Assembly (NCBI RefSeq): GCF_002849655.1
Contig: NZ_PDNW01000002.1
Location: forward strand, 124,001 to 188,000
DNA from: Pollutimonas subterranea
GTDB taxonomy: Bacteria; Pseudomonadota; Gammaproteobacteria; Burkholderiales; Burkholderiaceae_B
DNA length: 64,000 bases
Direction: 5' to 3'
Under the pieces are notes generated by a model. The model searched no databases, was not told the origin of the DNA, and saw nothing but the letters and a program-made list of their open reading frames with translations. The translations under genes and the position numbers were made by a program. Below are positions 28,119-36,676 of the stretch, one piece after another (the stretch's first letter is position 1; every line of letters starts with the position of its first letter).

Positions 28119-29951
28119 ATGGCATTGCATTCCGTCGTTCAACGCGTGTCCGAGCGCATCATCGAACGCAGCCGCGCTACCCGCGAGCAGTATATGGCCC
28201 GCACCCGTGCGGCCTGTGGAAAGAAGGTCGAGCGGGCCCATCTGGGATGTACCAACCTTGCTCACGCCATTGCCGCCATGCCTGTGCCGGAAAAACAGCG
28301 CCTTAAAGCCGCGGCACGCCCCAACCTGGCCATTGTTTCATCCTATAACGACATGCTCTCGGCCCACCAGCCACTGGCCGCCTATCCCGCCCTCATCAAG
28401 CAGGCCGCCTTCGCGGCCGGCGGAACGGCACAGTTTGCCGGCGGCGTCCCCGCCATGTGCGACGGGATTACACAAGGCGAAACCGGCATGGAGCTTAGCC
28501 TGTTCTCGCGCGACGTGATTGCAATGTCGACGGCCATCGCGCTTAGCCACCAGATGTTCGACGCAGCTGTATTCCTGGGCGTTTGCGACAAGATTGTTCC
28601 GGGCTTGCTGATAGGCGCCTTGAGCTTCGGCCATTTACCCGCTGTATTCATTCCGGCCGGACCCATGAGTACTGGCATATCGAACAGCGCCAAGGCTCAT
28701 ACCCGCCAACTGTTCGCCCAAGGCAAGGCAAGCCGGTCCGAACTGCTTGAGTCTGAAGTGCAGTCTTATCATGGGCCAGGTACCTGCACGTTCTACGGTA
28801 CGGCCAATTCAAACCAGATGCTCATGGAAATCATGGGCCTGCATTTGCCCGGCGCAGCCTTCGTACCGCCCAATACGGCACTGCGCGAGGCGCTCACCCG
28901 GGCAGCCGCCCAGCGCGCCCTGATGCTCGGCCACCAGGGGGACCAATTTACGCCCGTTGCCGAAGTGATCAGCGAAAAAGCGATTGTGAACGGCATCGTC
29001 GGCCTGCTTGCCACCGGCGGCTCGACCAACCACACCTTGCATCTGGTCGCTATTGCACGTGCGGCGGGCATTGCCATCAACTGGGACGATTTCTCGGACC
29101 TCTCGAGCATCGTGCCGCTGCTGGCGCGCGTGTATCCCAACGGCGGGGCCGACGTGAACCATTTCCATGCCGCGGGCGGCATTGGATTGGTGATCGCGGA
29201 ATTGCTGGATGCCGGACTGGTGCACGCAGACGTCAAGACTGCCGCCGGCGACGGTCTTAGGCACTACACGCAAGAGCCGTACCTGGCCGACGGGAAACTG
29301 GCCTGGCGGCCCGTTGCGCCTGCATCGCTGGACAGGGCCGTTATCCGTCCCGCCAGCCAGCCATTCAGTGCGGATGGCGGGCTGAAGCTGCTCCAGGGCA
29401 ACCTGGGAAGGGCCATGATCAAAGTATCCGCAGTCAAACCCGAACATCGCCGTGTCCAGGCTCCCGCTCTGGTATTCAATAGCCAGGAGGCGTTGCTGGC
29501 GGCCTACCAAAGAGGCGAACTGGCGCGCGATTTCGTCGCCGTCGTGCGCTACCAGGGCCCGTCGGCGAACGGCATGCCGGAGCTGCACAAGCTGACGCCT
29601 GCCTTATCGGTGTTGCAAGACCACGGGTTCCAGGTGGCACTGGTGACCGACGGCCGCATGTCCGGCGCATCGGGCAAGGTACCTGCCGCCATACACGTCA
29701 GCCCCGAAGCCCTTGGCGGCGGACCCCTGGCATTGCTGCGCAATGGTGATATCGTAAGCCTGGACGCCGACGCCGGTGTACTGTGCGTTCTGGAGCCTTC
29801 CAATTGGCTGGAACGCAGCCCGGATCCGGTAAACATTGATACGCACGCCACCGGTTTCGGGCGCGAGCTTTTCGCGTCGGCGCGCCAACATGCCGGCACG
29901 GCGGAATCGGGCGCCACACTTTTTCAACACCCAGACTGGGCCGCGTCTTAA
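28119..29951 (+). CDS. edd: 6-phosphogluconate dehydratase
   Basis: This 610-aa IlvD/Edd-family [4Fe-4S] dehydratase converts 6-phosphogluconate to 2-keto-3-deoxy-6-phosphogluconate, the first ED-specific step. [16 protein letters not shown] near residue 70, [20 protein letters not shown] near residue 112 and [18 protein letters not shown] near residue 510 are Edd blocks; the Cys in PAMCDG and in [11 protein letters not shown] are cluster ligands. The close Edd wording separates it from IlvD. It is followed after 28 bases by eda and preceded by HexR sites. Confidence 0.96.
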   Translation: MALHSVVQRVSERIIERSRATREQYMARTRAACGKKVERAHLGCTNLAHAIAAMPVPEKQRLKAAARPNLAIVSSYNDMLSAHQPLAAYPALIKQAAFAAGGTAQFAGGVPAMCDGITQGETGMELSLFSRDVIAMSTAIALSHQMFDAAVFLGVCDKIVPGLLIGALSFGHLPAVFIPAGPMSTGISNSAKAHTRQLFAQGKASRSELLESEVQSYHGPGTCTFYGTANSNQMLMEIMGLHLPGAAFVPPNTALREALTRAAAQRALMLGHQGDQFTPVAEVISEKAIVNGIVGLLATGGSTNHTLHLVAIARAAGIAINWDDFSDLSSIVPLLARVYPNGGADVNHFHAAGGIGLVIAELLDAGLVHADVKTAAGDGLRHYTQEPYLADGKLAWRPVAPASLDRAVIRPASQPFSADGGLKLLQGNLGRAMIKVSAVKPEHRRVQAPALVFNSQEALLAAYQRGELARDFVAVVRYQGPSANGMPELHKLTPALSVLQDHGFQVALVTDGRMSGASGKVPAAIHVSPEALGGGPLALLRNGDIVSLDADAGVLCVLEPSNWLERSPDPVNIDTHATGFGRELFASARQHAGTAESGATLFQHPDWAAS

Positions 29952-29979
29952 GCACAGTCCCCCCACGAATGAGAAACCC

Positions 29980-30606
29980 ATGAATGCTCTTGAACTACTC
30001 GAACAAAGCCCTGTAATGCCAGTGATGGTCATCAAGGACCTCGATACCGCCGTCGAACTGGCCCGCGCCCTGGTGGCCGGCGGCGTGCGCAGCCTTGAGA
30101 TAACCTTGCGTTCCGAAGCGGCACTGCAAGCCATTTCGTTGATCACCCAGGAGGTTCCTGAAGCATTGGTCGGGGTGGGCACGGTGCGCAGCGCTCAGCA
30201 GCTCGACGCCGCAGTCAGGGCCGGCGCGCGCTTTGCCGTCAGCCCGGGGCTGACGGCCGACATCGCGCAAGCAGCGCGCCAAGCAGGCATTGCATTCCTG
30301 CCCGGCATTGCCACGCCCTCGGAGTCCATGTTCGCCGCGGACCACGGCTTTATCGTACAGAAGCTGTTTCCCGCAGAAGCCGTGGGCGGCGTGGCGCTGC
30401 TGAAGGCCTTGTACGGTCCCCTGCCCGATATCGTGTTCTGCCCGACAGGGGGCATCAATGCAGGCAATGCCGCCCAGTACCTGGGCTTGCCCAATGTGAA
30501 ATGCGTGGGTGGTTCGTGGCTCACGCCGGATGCAGCGGTGTCGGCCAAAAACTGGGGCGACATTACAGAACTGGCCCGGCAGGCATGCCTGCTGCGCAAA
30601 TCGTAA
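29980..30606 (+). CDS. eda: KDPG aldolase
   Basis: This 208-aa class I aldolase cleaves 2-keto-3-deoxy-6-phosphogluconate to pyruvate and glyceraldehyde-3-phosphate. Blocks include SLEITLRSEAALQAI (with the catalytic Glu region), VGVGTVRSAQQL, FLPGIATPSE and VQKLFPAEAVGG with the Schiff-base Lys, and FCPTGGINAGNA for phosphate binding. ATG 29980 gives the usual start; the frame upstream lies in edd. It ends 16 bases from the convergent kguD stop. Confidence 0.96.
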   Translation: MNALELLEQSPVMPVMVIKDLDTAVELARALVAGGVRSLEITLRSEAALQAISLITQEVPEALVGVGTVRSAQQLDAAVRAGARFAVSPGLTADIAQAARQAGIAFLPGIATPSESMFAADHGFIVQKLFPAEAVGGVALLKALYGPLPDIVFCPTGGINAGNAAQYLGLPNVKCVGGSWLTPDAAVSAKNWGDITELARQACLLRKS

Positions 30607-30622
30607 CGCCGCCTTCCGCTCC

Positions 30623-31600
30623 CTACCTTGCAGGCGCGGGACTATAAGCCGCCAGGGGCTGCTTGCCTTGCAAGGCAAGCAGCAGATTGGTGGTGGCCAT
30701 TTCGCACATGGCCCGGCGGGTTTCATGCGTGGCCGAACCGACATGCGGCAGCGCCAGCACTTTGGGATGCGTGCGCAAAAGAGAATCGACCGGCAAAGGC
30801 TCGATGTCGAACACGTCCAGGCCGGCAGCCCGCAACTGCCCATGCTCCAATGCCTGCAACAGGGCTGCCTCCTGGACGATAGGCCCGCGCGCGCCATTGA
30901 TCAGGATAGCGCCAGGTTTCATCAAGGCAAATTCCTGCGGCCCGATCAAGCCGCGCGTCTGTTCGGTCAAGGGCAACACCAACACGATGAAATCCGACTG
31001 CATCAGCACTTCGCGCAAGGTGACCGGCTGTGCGCGACCTTCAGGTAGACCGCTAGGCACCGGGGTGCGCGTGTGATAGAGCACCGGCATATTGAATCCC
31101 AGCGCCGCGCGATGAGCCAATGCCTGCCCAATACGCCCATAGCCCAGTATGCCCATGGTCTTGCCATGCACATCCCAGCCGTAGAGGTCTTCGCCCACGC
31201 TGCGATTCCATTGCCCTTCCCGGACATACCGGTCGAGCTCGGCGACGCGGCGGCTGGTGGCAAGCACCATGGCAAAAAGCAGATCGGCAACCGTCTCCGT
31301 GAGCACGCCCGGCGTATGGCACAAGGTGATGCCGCGACGGTGCAAGGCATCGGGCGAAAATTGATCCAGGCCCACCGAAATACTGGAAATGACTTCCAGG
31401 CGGGGAGCCAGCGTAAGCACCTCTTCATCAATGGGGTAGCTGGATCCTATCATCCCCTCGGCGGTGGGCAAGGCCTTCAGGAACGCATCCTTCTGGCCGG
31501 CTACGCGCGGGTTCGCGATCACGACATCATGCTCTTGCTGGATACGGGCCAATTGATCCGGCGGCAGTTGCCTGTAAACCAATACCTGTCTGCGGCTCAT
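30623..31600 (-). CDS. kguD: 2-hydroxyacid dehydrogenase, likely 2-ketogluconate-6-phosphate reductase
   Basis: This 325-aa D-isomer-specific 2-hydroxyacid dehydrogenase has the Rossmann motif GILGYGRIGQALAHRAALGF near residue 148. Catalytic positions are Arg in NGARGPIVQEAAL, Glu in DVFDIEPLP and His in LPHVGSATHE. In Pseudomonas KguD reduces 2-keto-6-phosphogluconate to 6-phosphogluconate; the neighbouring kguK and kguE and the PtxS operator favour that role over a general glyoxylate/hydroxypyruvate reductase. ATG 31600 is chosen as the family start. It is the last gene of the minus-strand operon. Confidence 0.85.
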   Translation of the reverse strand: MSRRQVLVYRQLPPDQLARIQQEHDVVIANPRVAGQKDAFLKALPTAEGMIGSSYPIDEEVLTLAPRLEVISSISVGLDQFSPDALHRRGITLCHTPGVLTETVADLLFAMVLATSRRVAELDRYVREGQWNRSVGEDLYGWDVHGKTMGILGYGRIGQALAHRAALGFNMPVLYHTRTPVPSGLPEGRAQPVTLREVLMQSDFIVLVLPLTEQTRGLIGPQEFALMKPGAILINGARGPIVQEAALLQALEHGQLRAAGLDVFDIEPLPVDSLLRTHPKVLALPHVGSATHETRRAMCEMATTNLLLALQGKQPLAAYSPAPAR

Positions 31601-31655
31601 TTTCGGGACTCCATTGTTTGCCGGGGACCTCCGAACGCCAGTGCCGGACGGCACA

Positions 31656-32615
31656 CTAACGTCCGGCCTGCTCGAGCACGTCGCGGGTGGGCAGGCCTTC
31701 GGTGTCGCCCAGTACCTGCACGGCGCGGGCGCCTATCCATGCGCCCCGCTCGACCGCCTTGCGCAAAGGCAGTCCCGCCAGCAACGCGCTGATCACGCCT
31801 ACCGCAAAACCATCGCCCGCACCTACTGTATCAAGCACGGTATCGACAGGGAATCCGGGCACGTAACCGCGTTCGTCGCCATTGTCGAAATAGGCGCCCT
31901 TCGCACCCAGCTTGATCACAACGAGCCGGGGGCCGCCCATGCGGGTGCCGCCGGCTCGGTAAAAGCCGGCGATGTCTTCGGGGGTTTCATGTCCCGTCAG
32001 AAGTCGGCCCTCTTCGATGCCGGGGAAGACCCAGTCGGCTGAGAAGGCCAGCTCATTGATGCCTTCACGCATTCGTTCGGTCGAAGGCCACAAGGTGGGA
32101 CGCAAATTGGGATCGAAGGAAACGGTCTTGCCCGCCTCGCGCATCAAGGCCATGGTCTTGCGCTGTACCTCGAAACAGTTGTCAGAGATTGCCGCAAAAA
32201 CACCGGTGCTATGCAGATGCCGGGCGCCGCACAGCCACGCCTCATCCACGTCGGACACCTGCATCTGGCTTGCGGCAGAACCCTTGCGGTGGTATTCGAT
32301 GGGTGGATCGCTGCCATCGGTGACGCGGCCCTTGAACTGCATGGCAGTGCGTTGCGTGGGATCGCTCACCACGTGTGAACAGTCGATGCCCTCGCCTTGC
32401 ATCTCGGCAAGCAGATAGCGGCCCATGGAATCGGCGCCCAGGCGGCTGGCCCAGCCTACTTTCAAGCCCAAGCGCGCCAGCCCGATCGCGACATTGGTCT
32501 CGGCGCCCGCTGTGCGCCTATGAAAGGCCTTAGCGTGCTCCAGTGGTCCGGGCTGGTCGGCCACCAGCATCATCATCGCTTCGCCGAAAGTCACGACATC
32601 CAATTCGCCGCTCAT
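31656..32615 (-). CDS. kguK: PfkB-family sugar-acid kinase, likely 2-ketogluconate kinase
   Basis: This 319-aa ribokinase-family enzyme has TFGEAMMMLVADQPGPLE at the N-terminus, the RTAGAETNVAIGLARLG substrate lid region near residue 34, and the ATP/catalytic motif DTVGAGDGFAVG near residue 256, whose Asp is the catalytic base. 2-keto-3-deoxygluconate kinases look similar; the link to kguE, kguD and PtxS makes 2-ketogluconate the likelier substrate. It overlaps kguE by 4 bases. Confidence 0.85.
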   Translation of the reverse strand: MSGELDVVTFGEAMMMLVADQPGPLEHAKAFHRRTAGAETNVAIGLARLGLKVGWASRLGADSMGRYLLAEMQGEGIDCSHVVSDPTQRTAMQFKGRVTDGSDPPIEYHRKGSAASQMQVSDVDEAWLCGARHLHSTGVFAAISDNCFEVQRKTMALMREAGKTVSFDPNLRPTLWPSTERMREGINELAFSADWVFPGIEEGRLLTGHETPEDIAGFYRAGGTRMGGPRLVVIKLGAKGAYFDNGDERGYVPGFPVDTVLDTVGAGDGFAVGVISALLAGLPLRKAVERGAWIGARAVQVLGDTEGLPTRDVLEQAGR

Positions 32616-33385
32616 GAGCGTTTCTCCAGGTTGCGCAAGCCATCAATGGCGTCGCGGGTCACAGACAGCAAATCGTCGCCGATCAAGGGGTATTCAATGG
32701 CGCATGGCGTATCGCCGGGAAGCGCCCTCAATATCGCACGCCAGGGTGCGCTGGATTCGGCAAGGGGAACCGCGACCCAGCGTGCGGGTTGACGCTGCAC
32801 CCCTTTGCAATGTACGTAGCGTACGCGATTTGAAAATACGTCGGCGGCCTGAACCGCACATTCGCCCACCCAATGCCAATTGCCCATGTCGAAGGTCATG
32901 CCCAGGTCCAGCCCGTAAGCGTCGGCGGCCCCAAAAAACCGCTGCAACGCGTCCAGTGTGCCGGCAGCGGCGGTCTGGTCGTTCTCGATAAGCAGACGCA
33001 CGTTCTGCCGTTCCAGGGTCTGCTTCAGCACCCCAAGCGTCTCGGAGCTGGCCCGCTCGAAATGGCCTATGGACATCTTGAGCACCGGGGCATTCAGGCT
33101 GACCGCGCGAGCAAGGCTTTGTTGCAGCGCGTCCAGATTCAATAGCCCCGAAGTCTCCCAGAGCATCTCCGGGCAAGAATAGACGCAGGACAAGCCGGAC
33201 TGGCTTATGCCGGCGGCAAGTTCGTCCAGCTCTTGCGCATGGCCCTGAAGCAGCTCACCGCGAATCTCAACGCCATCGGCACCGGCGGCGCGGCACAGCT
33301 CGACGAACCACCCCTGCCCGTGGCGCCGCACTTCGCTCGCGCCGAAAGAGGTCAAAGAAATAATAATCTGTCTGGACGAATTCAT
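32612..33385 (-). CDS. kguE: TIM-barrel sugar epimerase/isomerase-like protein KguE
   Basis: This 257-aa xylose-isomerase-like TIM-barrel protein matches KguE, the first gene of the Pseudomonas kgu operon, whose exact reaction is not firmly known. Visible blocks are GADGVEIRGELL near residue 33, LKMSIGHFER near residue 100, RLLIENDQT near residue 130 and FDMGNWHWVGE near residue 165, with the acidic and His residues expected at the metal site. ATG 33385 is used; the frame extends to 33436 without support. It overlaps kguK as ATGA. Confidence 0.82.
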   Translation of the reverse strand: MNSSRQIIISLTSFGASEVRRHGQGWFVELCRAAGADGVEIRGELLQGHAQELDELAAGISQSGLSCVYSCPEMLWETSGLLNLDALQQSLARAVSLNAPVLKMSIGHFERASSETLGVLKQTLERQNVRLLIENDQTAAAGTLDALQRFFGAADAYGLDLGMTFDMGNWHWVGECAVQAADVFSNRVRYVHCKGVQRQPARWVAVPLAESSAPWRAILRALPGDTPCAIEYPLIGDDLLSVTRDAIDGLRNLEKRS

Positions 33386-33476
33386 GGTTCCATAGGAGCC
33401 GCATAAATGGGGCTCGCCAATGAGAGGACGCGGCAAGACGCAGCCGGGGATCGATCGATACGGCTGCGGTAAAGAC

Positions 33477-34271
33477 CTAAGAGTTCAGGATCTGTCCGAG
33501 GAAGCTGCGGGTCTTCTCGTTCTCGGGATTGCTGAAGAACTTTTCCGGTGGCGCCTGCTCAATTATTTTACCGTCCGCCATGAAAATGACCCGGTCCGCC
33601 ACGCTGCGGGCAAAACCCATTTCATGCGTCACGCACAACATCGTCATGCCGTCCTCGGCCAATCCGATCATGGTATCGAGCACTTCCTTGACCATTTCGG
33701 GATCGAGCGCCGAGGTGGGCTCATCGAACAACATGATTTTCGGCGTCATGCACAAGGCCCGCGCGATGGCCACCCGCTGTTGCTGTCCGCCGGACAACTG
33801 GCTGGGATACTTGCGCGCCTGATCAGCGATACGGACCCGGGTCAGGTATTTCATGGCCATGGTCTCGGCTTCCTGCGAGCTGATGCCTCGTGAGCGCATG
33901 GGCGCCAGCATGCAATTCTGCAGCACCGTCATATGCGGGAACAGATTGAACTGCTGGAACACCATGCCCACTTCCTGGCGGATCGCATCGATATTGCGCA
34001 CATTGGCGGTCAGGTCGATGCCATCTACCACAATACGGCCTTGCTGGATCTTCTCAAGGCCGTTGATGCAGCGGATCAGCGTCGATTTGCCCGAACCCGA
34101 AGGCCCGCAAATGACGATCCGTTCACCCGTTGCAACCGTAAGGTCAATATCGGTCAGGGCATGGAACTTGTCGTACCACTTGTTGAGAGCGTCGATTTCG
34201 ATGATGGTCCCGCCTTGCTGCGCGGGACCACTCGACACATCGACCGCGATAGTGGTCTGTCTGTCAGTCAT
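33477..34271 (-). CDS. PAAT-family ABC transporter ATPase (predicted 2-ketogluconate uptake)
   Basis: This 264-aa ATPase is of the GlnQ/HisP class. It has Walker [17 protein letters not shown] near residue 55, Q-loop [13 protein letters not shown], signature [15 protein letters not shown], Walker [15 protein letters not shown] and the switch His in VTHEMGF. It powers the permease pair at 35165-36489 with the binding protein at 34290. The class normally moves polar amino acids, but the genes sit in the PtxS/kgu operon. It starts 18 bases after the binding-protein gene and ends 91 bases before kguE. Confidence 0.88.
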   Translation of the reverse strand: MTDRQTTIAVDVSSGPAQQGGTIIEIDALNKWYDKFHALTDIDLTVATGERIVICGPSGSGKSTLIRCINGLEKIQQGRIVVDGIDLTANVRNIDAIRQEVGMVFQQFNLFPHMTVLQNCMLAPMRSRGISSQEAETMAMKYLTRVRIADQARKYPSQLSGGQQQRVAIARALCMTPKIMLFDEPTSALDPEMVKEVLDTMIGLAEDGMTMLCVTHEMGFARSVADRVIFMADGKIIEQAPPEKFFSNPENEKTRSFLGQILNS

Positions 34272-34289
34272 GATGAATTGCCAGGTTGA

Positions 34290-35096
34290 TCAAGAGGCTT
34301 TCAGTTCAGGCAGGGGAGCACCCAGCCATTTCTCGAAGAGCTTGCTGAATTCGCCGCTCTTGATGTTCTTGTCGACCATCTGGTTGACCGCCTCAAGGGT
34401 CTTAGCTTCGCCTGGACGCAGGGCTACCGCCATTTCCTGCTGAAGCAATACGAATTTATTCTCGAAACGGTCTGGAGCGCGCTGGGCGATCTGGCCGGCG
34501 ACGGTCGTCGAGCAACCAATGGCATCAACCTGGCCCGACAGCAATGCCTGCATGGCCGAGGCGTCGTCATCGAAGCGGCGGATGTTGGCATCCTTTGGGG
34601 CGATTTTGCTTACAGCGATATCCTGGGTGCTGGCACGGGCCACACCAATACGCAAGCCCGACAGGTCTTCCGCCTTGGCGATCTTTGTGTCTTTGCCGCC
34701 GAACACGACAATCTGGGCTGCCGAATAGGGATGGGAAAACTGTACCTGCTTGGCGCGTTCAGGAGTGATCGCGAGCGACGCAATCAGCATGTCGACTTTG
34801 TTGGTTAACAGGTAAGGAATGCGATTGGGGCCTGTAACGGGAACAATATTGACCTTTACGCCCAGGTCTTTCGCCAATTGGCGTGCCACATCGGCATCGT
34901 AACCATCGGGCTTGTTTTCAGTATTCAGGATGCCATAGGGCGGAAAATCAACAAGCATGCCCACGGTGAGCTCGCCCTTCTCCTTGATTTGGTCTATGGT
35001 TTCGGCCTGCGCCGCGGTGGCGCCCATCGCCAGGGCGGCACAACTGGCCAGTAAGGTCGCACCCACAAAGCTGCGCATTTTCTTGATTACGAACAT
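34290..35096 (-). CDS. family-3 periplasmic binding protein (predicted 2-ketogluconate binder)
   Basis: This 268-aa protein has a Sec signal (cleavage after AAQA, about residue 31) and the family-3 amino-acid-binding fold. Arg114 in ITPERAKQVQFS is the conserved carboxylate-binding Arg. The Asp that clamps the alpha-amino group of amino acids, expected five residues after the DA of SGQVDAIG, is Ser196 (CST). That change and the kgu context suggest a ligand with a carboxylate but no alpha-amine, such as 2-ketogluconate. This is an inference; an amino acid ligand is not excluded. Confidence 0.85.
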   Translation of the reverse strand: MFVIKKMRSFVGATLLASCAALAMGATAAQAETIDQIKEKGELTVGMLVDFPPYGILNTENKPDGYDADVARQLAKDLGVKVNIVPVTGPNRIPYLLTNKVDMLIASLAITPERAKQVQFSHPYSAAQIVVFGGKDTKIAKAEDLSGLRIGVARASTQDIAVSKIAPKDANIRRFDDDASAMQALLSGQVDAIGCSTTVAGQIAQRAPDRFENKFVLLQQEMAVALRPGEAKTLEAVNQMVDKNIKSGEFSKLFEKWLGAPLPELKAS

Positions 35097-35164
35097 TTCA
35101 TGTCTCCAGGATTGAAGTAAACGTCAACAAAGCACGGGCGCAGAACTATCGCTGCGCCCAGGTT

Positions 35165-35818
35165 CTAGCGTGAAAGCGACACGGCAAGGCGCCGTTCCAT
35201 ATAGGAAGCCAGCAAAGACAGGGGCCAGCATAGTAAAAAGTAGATGGCTGCGACCACCGAAAACACCACCATGGGCTGGAAGGTAGCGTTATTGATGATC
35301 TGGCCCGCACGGGTCAACTCGGTGAAGCCGATAATGGCCGCCAGCGAGGTGCCCTTCACGATTTGCACCATATATCCCACTGTGGGAGGCACGGCAACCT
35401 TCAGCGCCTGCGGCAGCACCACGTCGCGCATTTTGTAGCGATACGACAGGCCCAGCGCTTCGGCGGCTTCCCACTGGCCGCGTGGAATTGCCTGGATGCA
35501 GCCGCGCCAGATCTCGCCCAAAAATGCGCCACTATTGAGGGTAAGCGCCACTGCCGCGGCAATCCAGGGATTCACATCGAGCCCGAGTACCGGCGCGCCA
35601 AAAAAGACCAGGAACAGTTGCAGCAACAGGGGCGTTCCCTGGAACAGCTTTATGAATCCCATGGAGGCGCCGCGCGCAATCGTATTATCGGATGAACGCG
35701 ACAGCGCAACAATCAGCCCGACAATGCCGCCGCCGATGAAGGCCATGATGGACAAGGCGATGGTCCACTGGGCGGCTTCGATAATGAACCAGAAATCGGA
35801 ATAGCCAAAAGTACGCAT
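35165..35818 (-). CDS. PAAT-family ABC transporter permease 2
   Basis: This 217-aa inner-membrane permease of the HisM/GlnP class has hydrophobic spans near residues 15-38, 55-80 and 185-210, and the EAA segment EAAEALGLSYRYKMRDVVLPQALK near residue 130. The start ATG 35818 shares one base with the stop of the preceding permease gene (TAATG), a sign of tight coupling. It forms a heterodimeric pore with the product of 35818-36489. Confidence 0.9.
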   Translation of the reverse strand: MRTFGYSDFWFIIEAAQWTIALSIMAFIGGGIVGLIVALSRSSDNTIARGASMGFIKLFQGTPLLLQLFLVFFGAPVLGLDVNPWIAAAVALTLNSGAFLGEIWRGCIQAIPRGQWEAAEALGLSYRYKMRDVVLPQALKVAVPPTVGYMVQIVKGTSLAAIIGFTELTRAGQIINNATFQPMVVFSVVAAIYFLLCWPLSLLASYMERRLAVSLSR

Positions 35819-36489
35819 TATCGACGGTCCGGATAATTGAGGCCCCACTGGTAGATCAGTCGGAACAGATAAGAAAAGGCCAGGGTAAGTAGAAGGTAGA
35901 TGCCGGTCACGACGATATAGATCTCGAAGCTTCGGAAAGTCTCGGACTGCAGGTTGGCGGCCACCGAAGTGAGGTCATCGGCCGATATCACCGAAACGAC
36001 GCTCGATGCCAGCATCAACAAGATGAATTGGCTGGTCAGTGCGGGATAGATCGCCTTCAACGCCGGCTTGAGCACAATAAAACGGAAGATTTCGATGCGC
36101 GACAGGCTGAGTGCGGCTCCGGCTTCGATTTGGCCTTTGGGGATGGATTCGATACCGGCGCGCACGATCTCGGTCGCGTACGCACCCAGGTTGAACACCA
36201 TGGCCACCAGCGCTGCCGTATAGGGCGACCAACGTACTCCGACCGCGGGGAGCGCAAAGAAAAAGAAAAACAACTGCACGAGGAAGGGGGTATTGCGTAT
36301 GACTTCGATATACGCATTGATGATCCAGCGCAACGGGGCGGGACCTGCCGTCTTGCCCCATGCGCAAAAAATCGCAACGAGGGATCCGAGCACCATTGCC
36401 ATGAATGACAGCTGAATAGTCATCCAGGTGCCGTGAAGCAACAAAGGCCAAGCGTCGAAGACCGGGCCAAATTGGAAGGAATAATTCAC
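35818..36489 (-). CDS. PAAT-family ABC transporter permease 1
   Basis: This 223-aa HisQ/GltJ-class permease begins NYSFQFGPVFDAWPLLLHGTW, the usual amphipathic opening, and has the EAA-loop block IEAGAALSLSRIEIFRFIVLKPALK near residue 140. It is the first gene of the operon on the minus strand; 187 bases separate it from ptxS, and they hold the PtxS palindrome and a second dyad. Substrate is predicted from context to be 2-ketogluconate. Confidence 0.9.
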   Translation of the reverse strand: MNYSFQFGPVFDAWPLLLHGTWMTIQLSFMAMVLGSLVAIFCAWGKTAGPAPLRWIINAYIEVIRNTPFLVQLFFFFFALPAVGVRWSPYTAALVAMVFNLGAYATEIVRAGIESIPKGQIEAGAALSLSRIEIFRFIVLKPALKAIYPALTSQFILLMLASSVVSVISADDLTSVAANLQSETFRSFEIYIVVTGIYLLLTLAFSYLFRLIYQWGLNYPDRR

Positions 36490-36587
36490 GTTATCTCAGA
36501 CCTAAGGTATTGCCGGCGGGTCAAGCTTACCGCGTTGTGGCGGAAAATACCTACAAAAAAAGCATATCGCCATAAGCATGACGCCCC

Positions 36588-36603
36588 ATCAATAAGTATT
36601 GAT
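36588..36603. promoter_or_regulatory. 16-base inverted repeat, candidate second operator
   Basis: ATCAATA and TATTGAT form a perfect inverted repeat with a 2-base spacer, in the AT-rich leader between ptxS and the transporter operon, 18 bases from the PtxS palindrome. The binding protein is unknown; it could also be part of the promoter region. Confidence 0.4.
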
Positions 36604-36621
36604 TTGCACGCTATTTGCGTA

Positions 36622-36635
36622 TGAAACCGGTTTCA
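36622..36635. promoter_or_regulatory. PtxS operator
   Basis: The 14-base perfect palindrome TGAAACCGGTTTCA equals the operator sequence known for PtxS of Pseudomonas. It lies 41 bases downstream of the ptxS stop and 132 bases before the first permease start, in the only long gap of the operon. 2-Ketogluconate releases PtxS in Pseudomonas, so induction by that sugar acid is expected here. Confidence 0.88.
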
Positions 36636-36676
36636 CGTCGGGGCGACAAGACTGAAAATTATATCAGGACTTTTGC

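Noticed and set aside
31656-32615. Kinase as 2-keto-3-deoxygluconate kinase (KdgK)
   Set aside because: The fold allows it, but kguE, kguD, ptxS and the PtxS operator make 2-ketogluconate kinase more likely; KdgK stays as the alternative.
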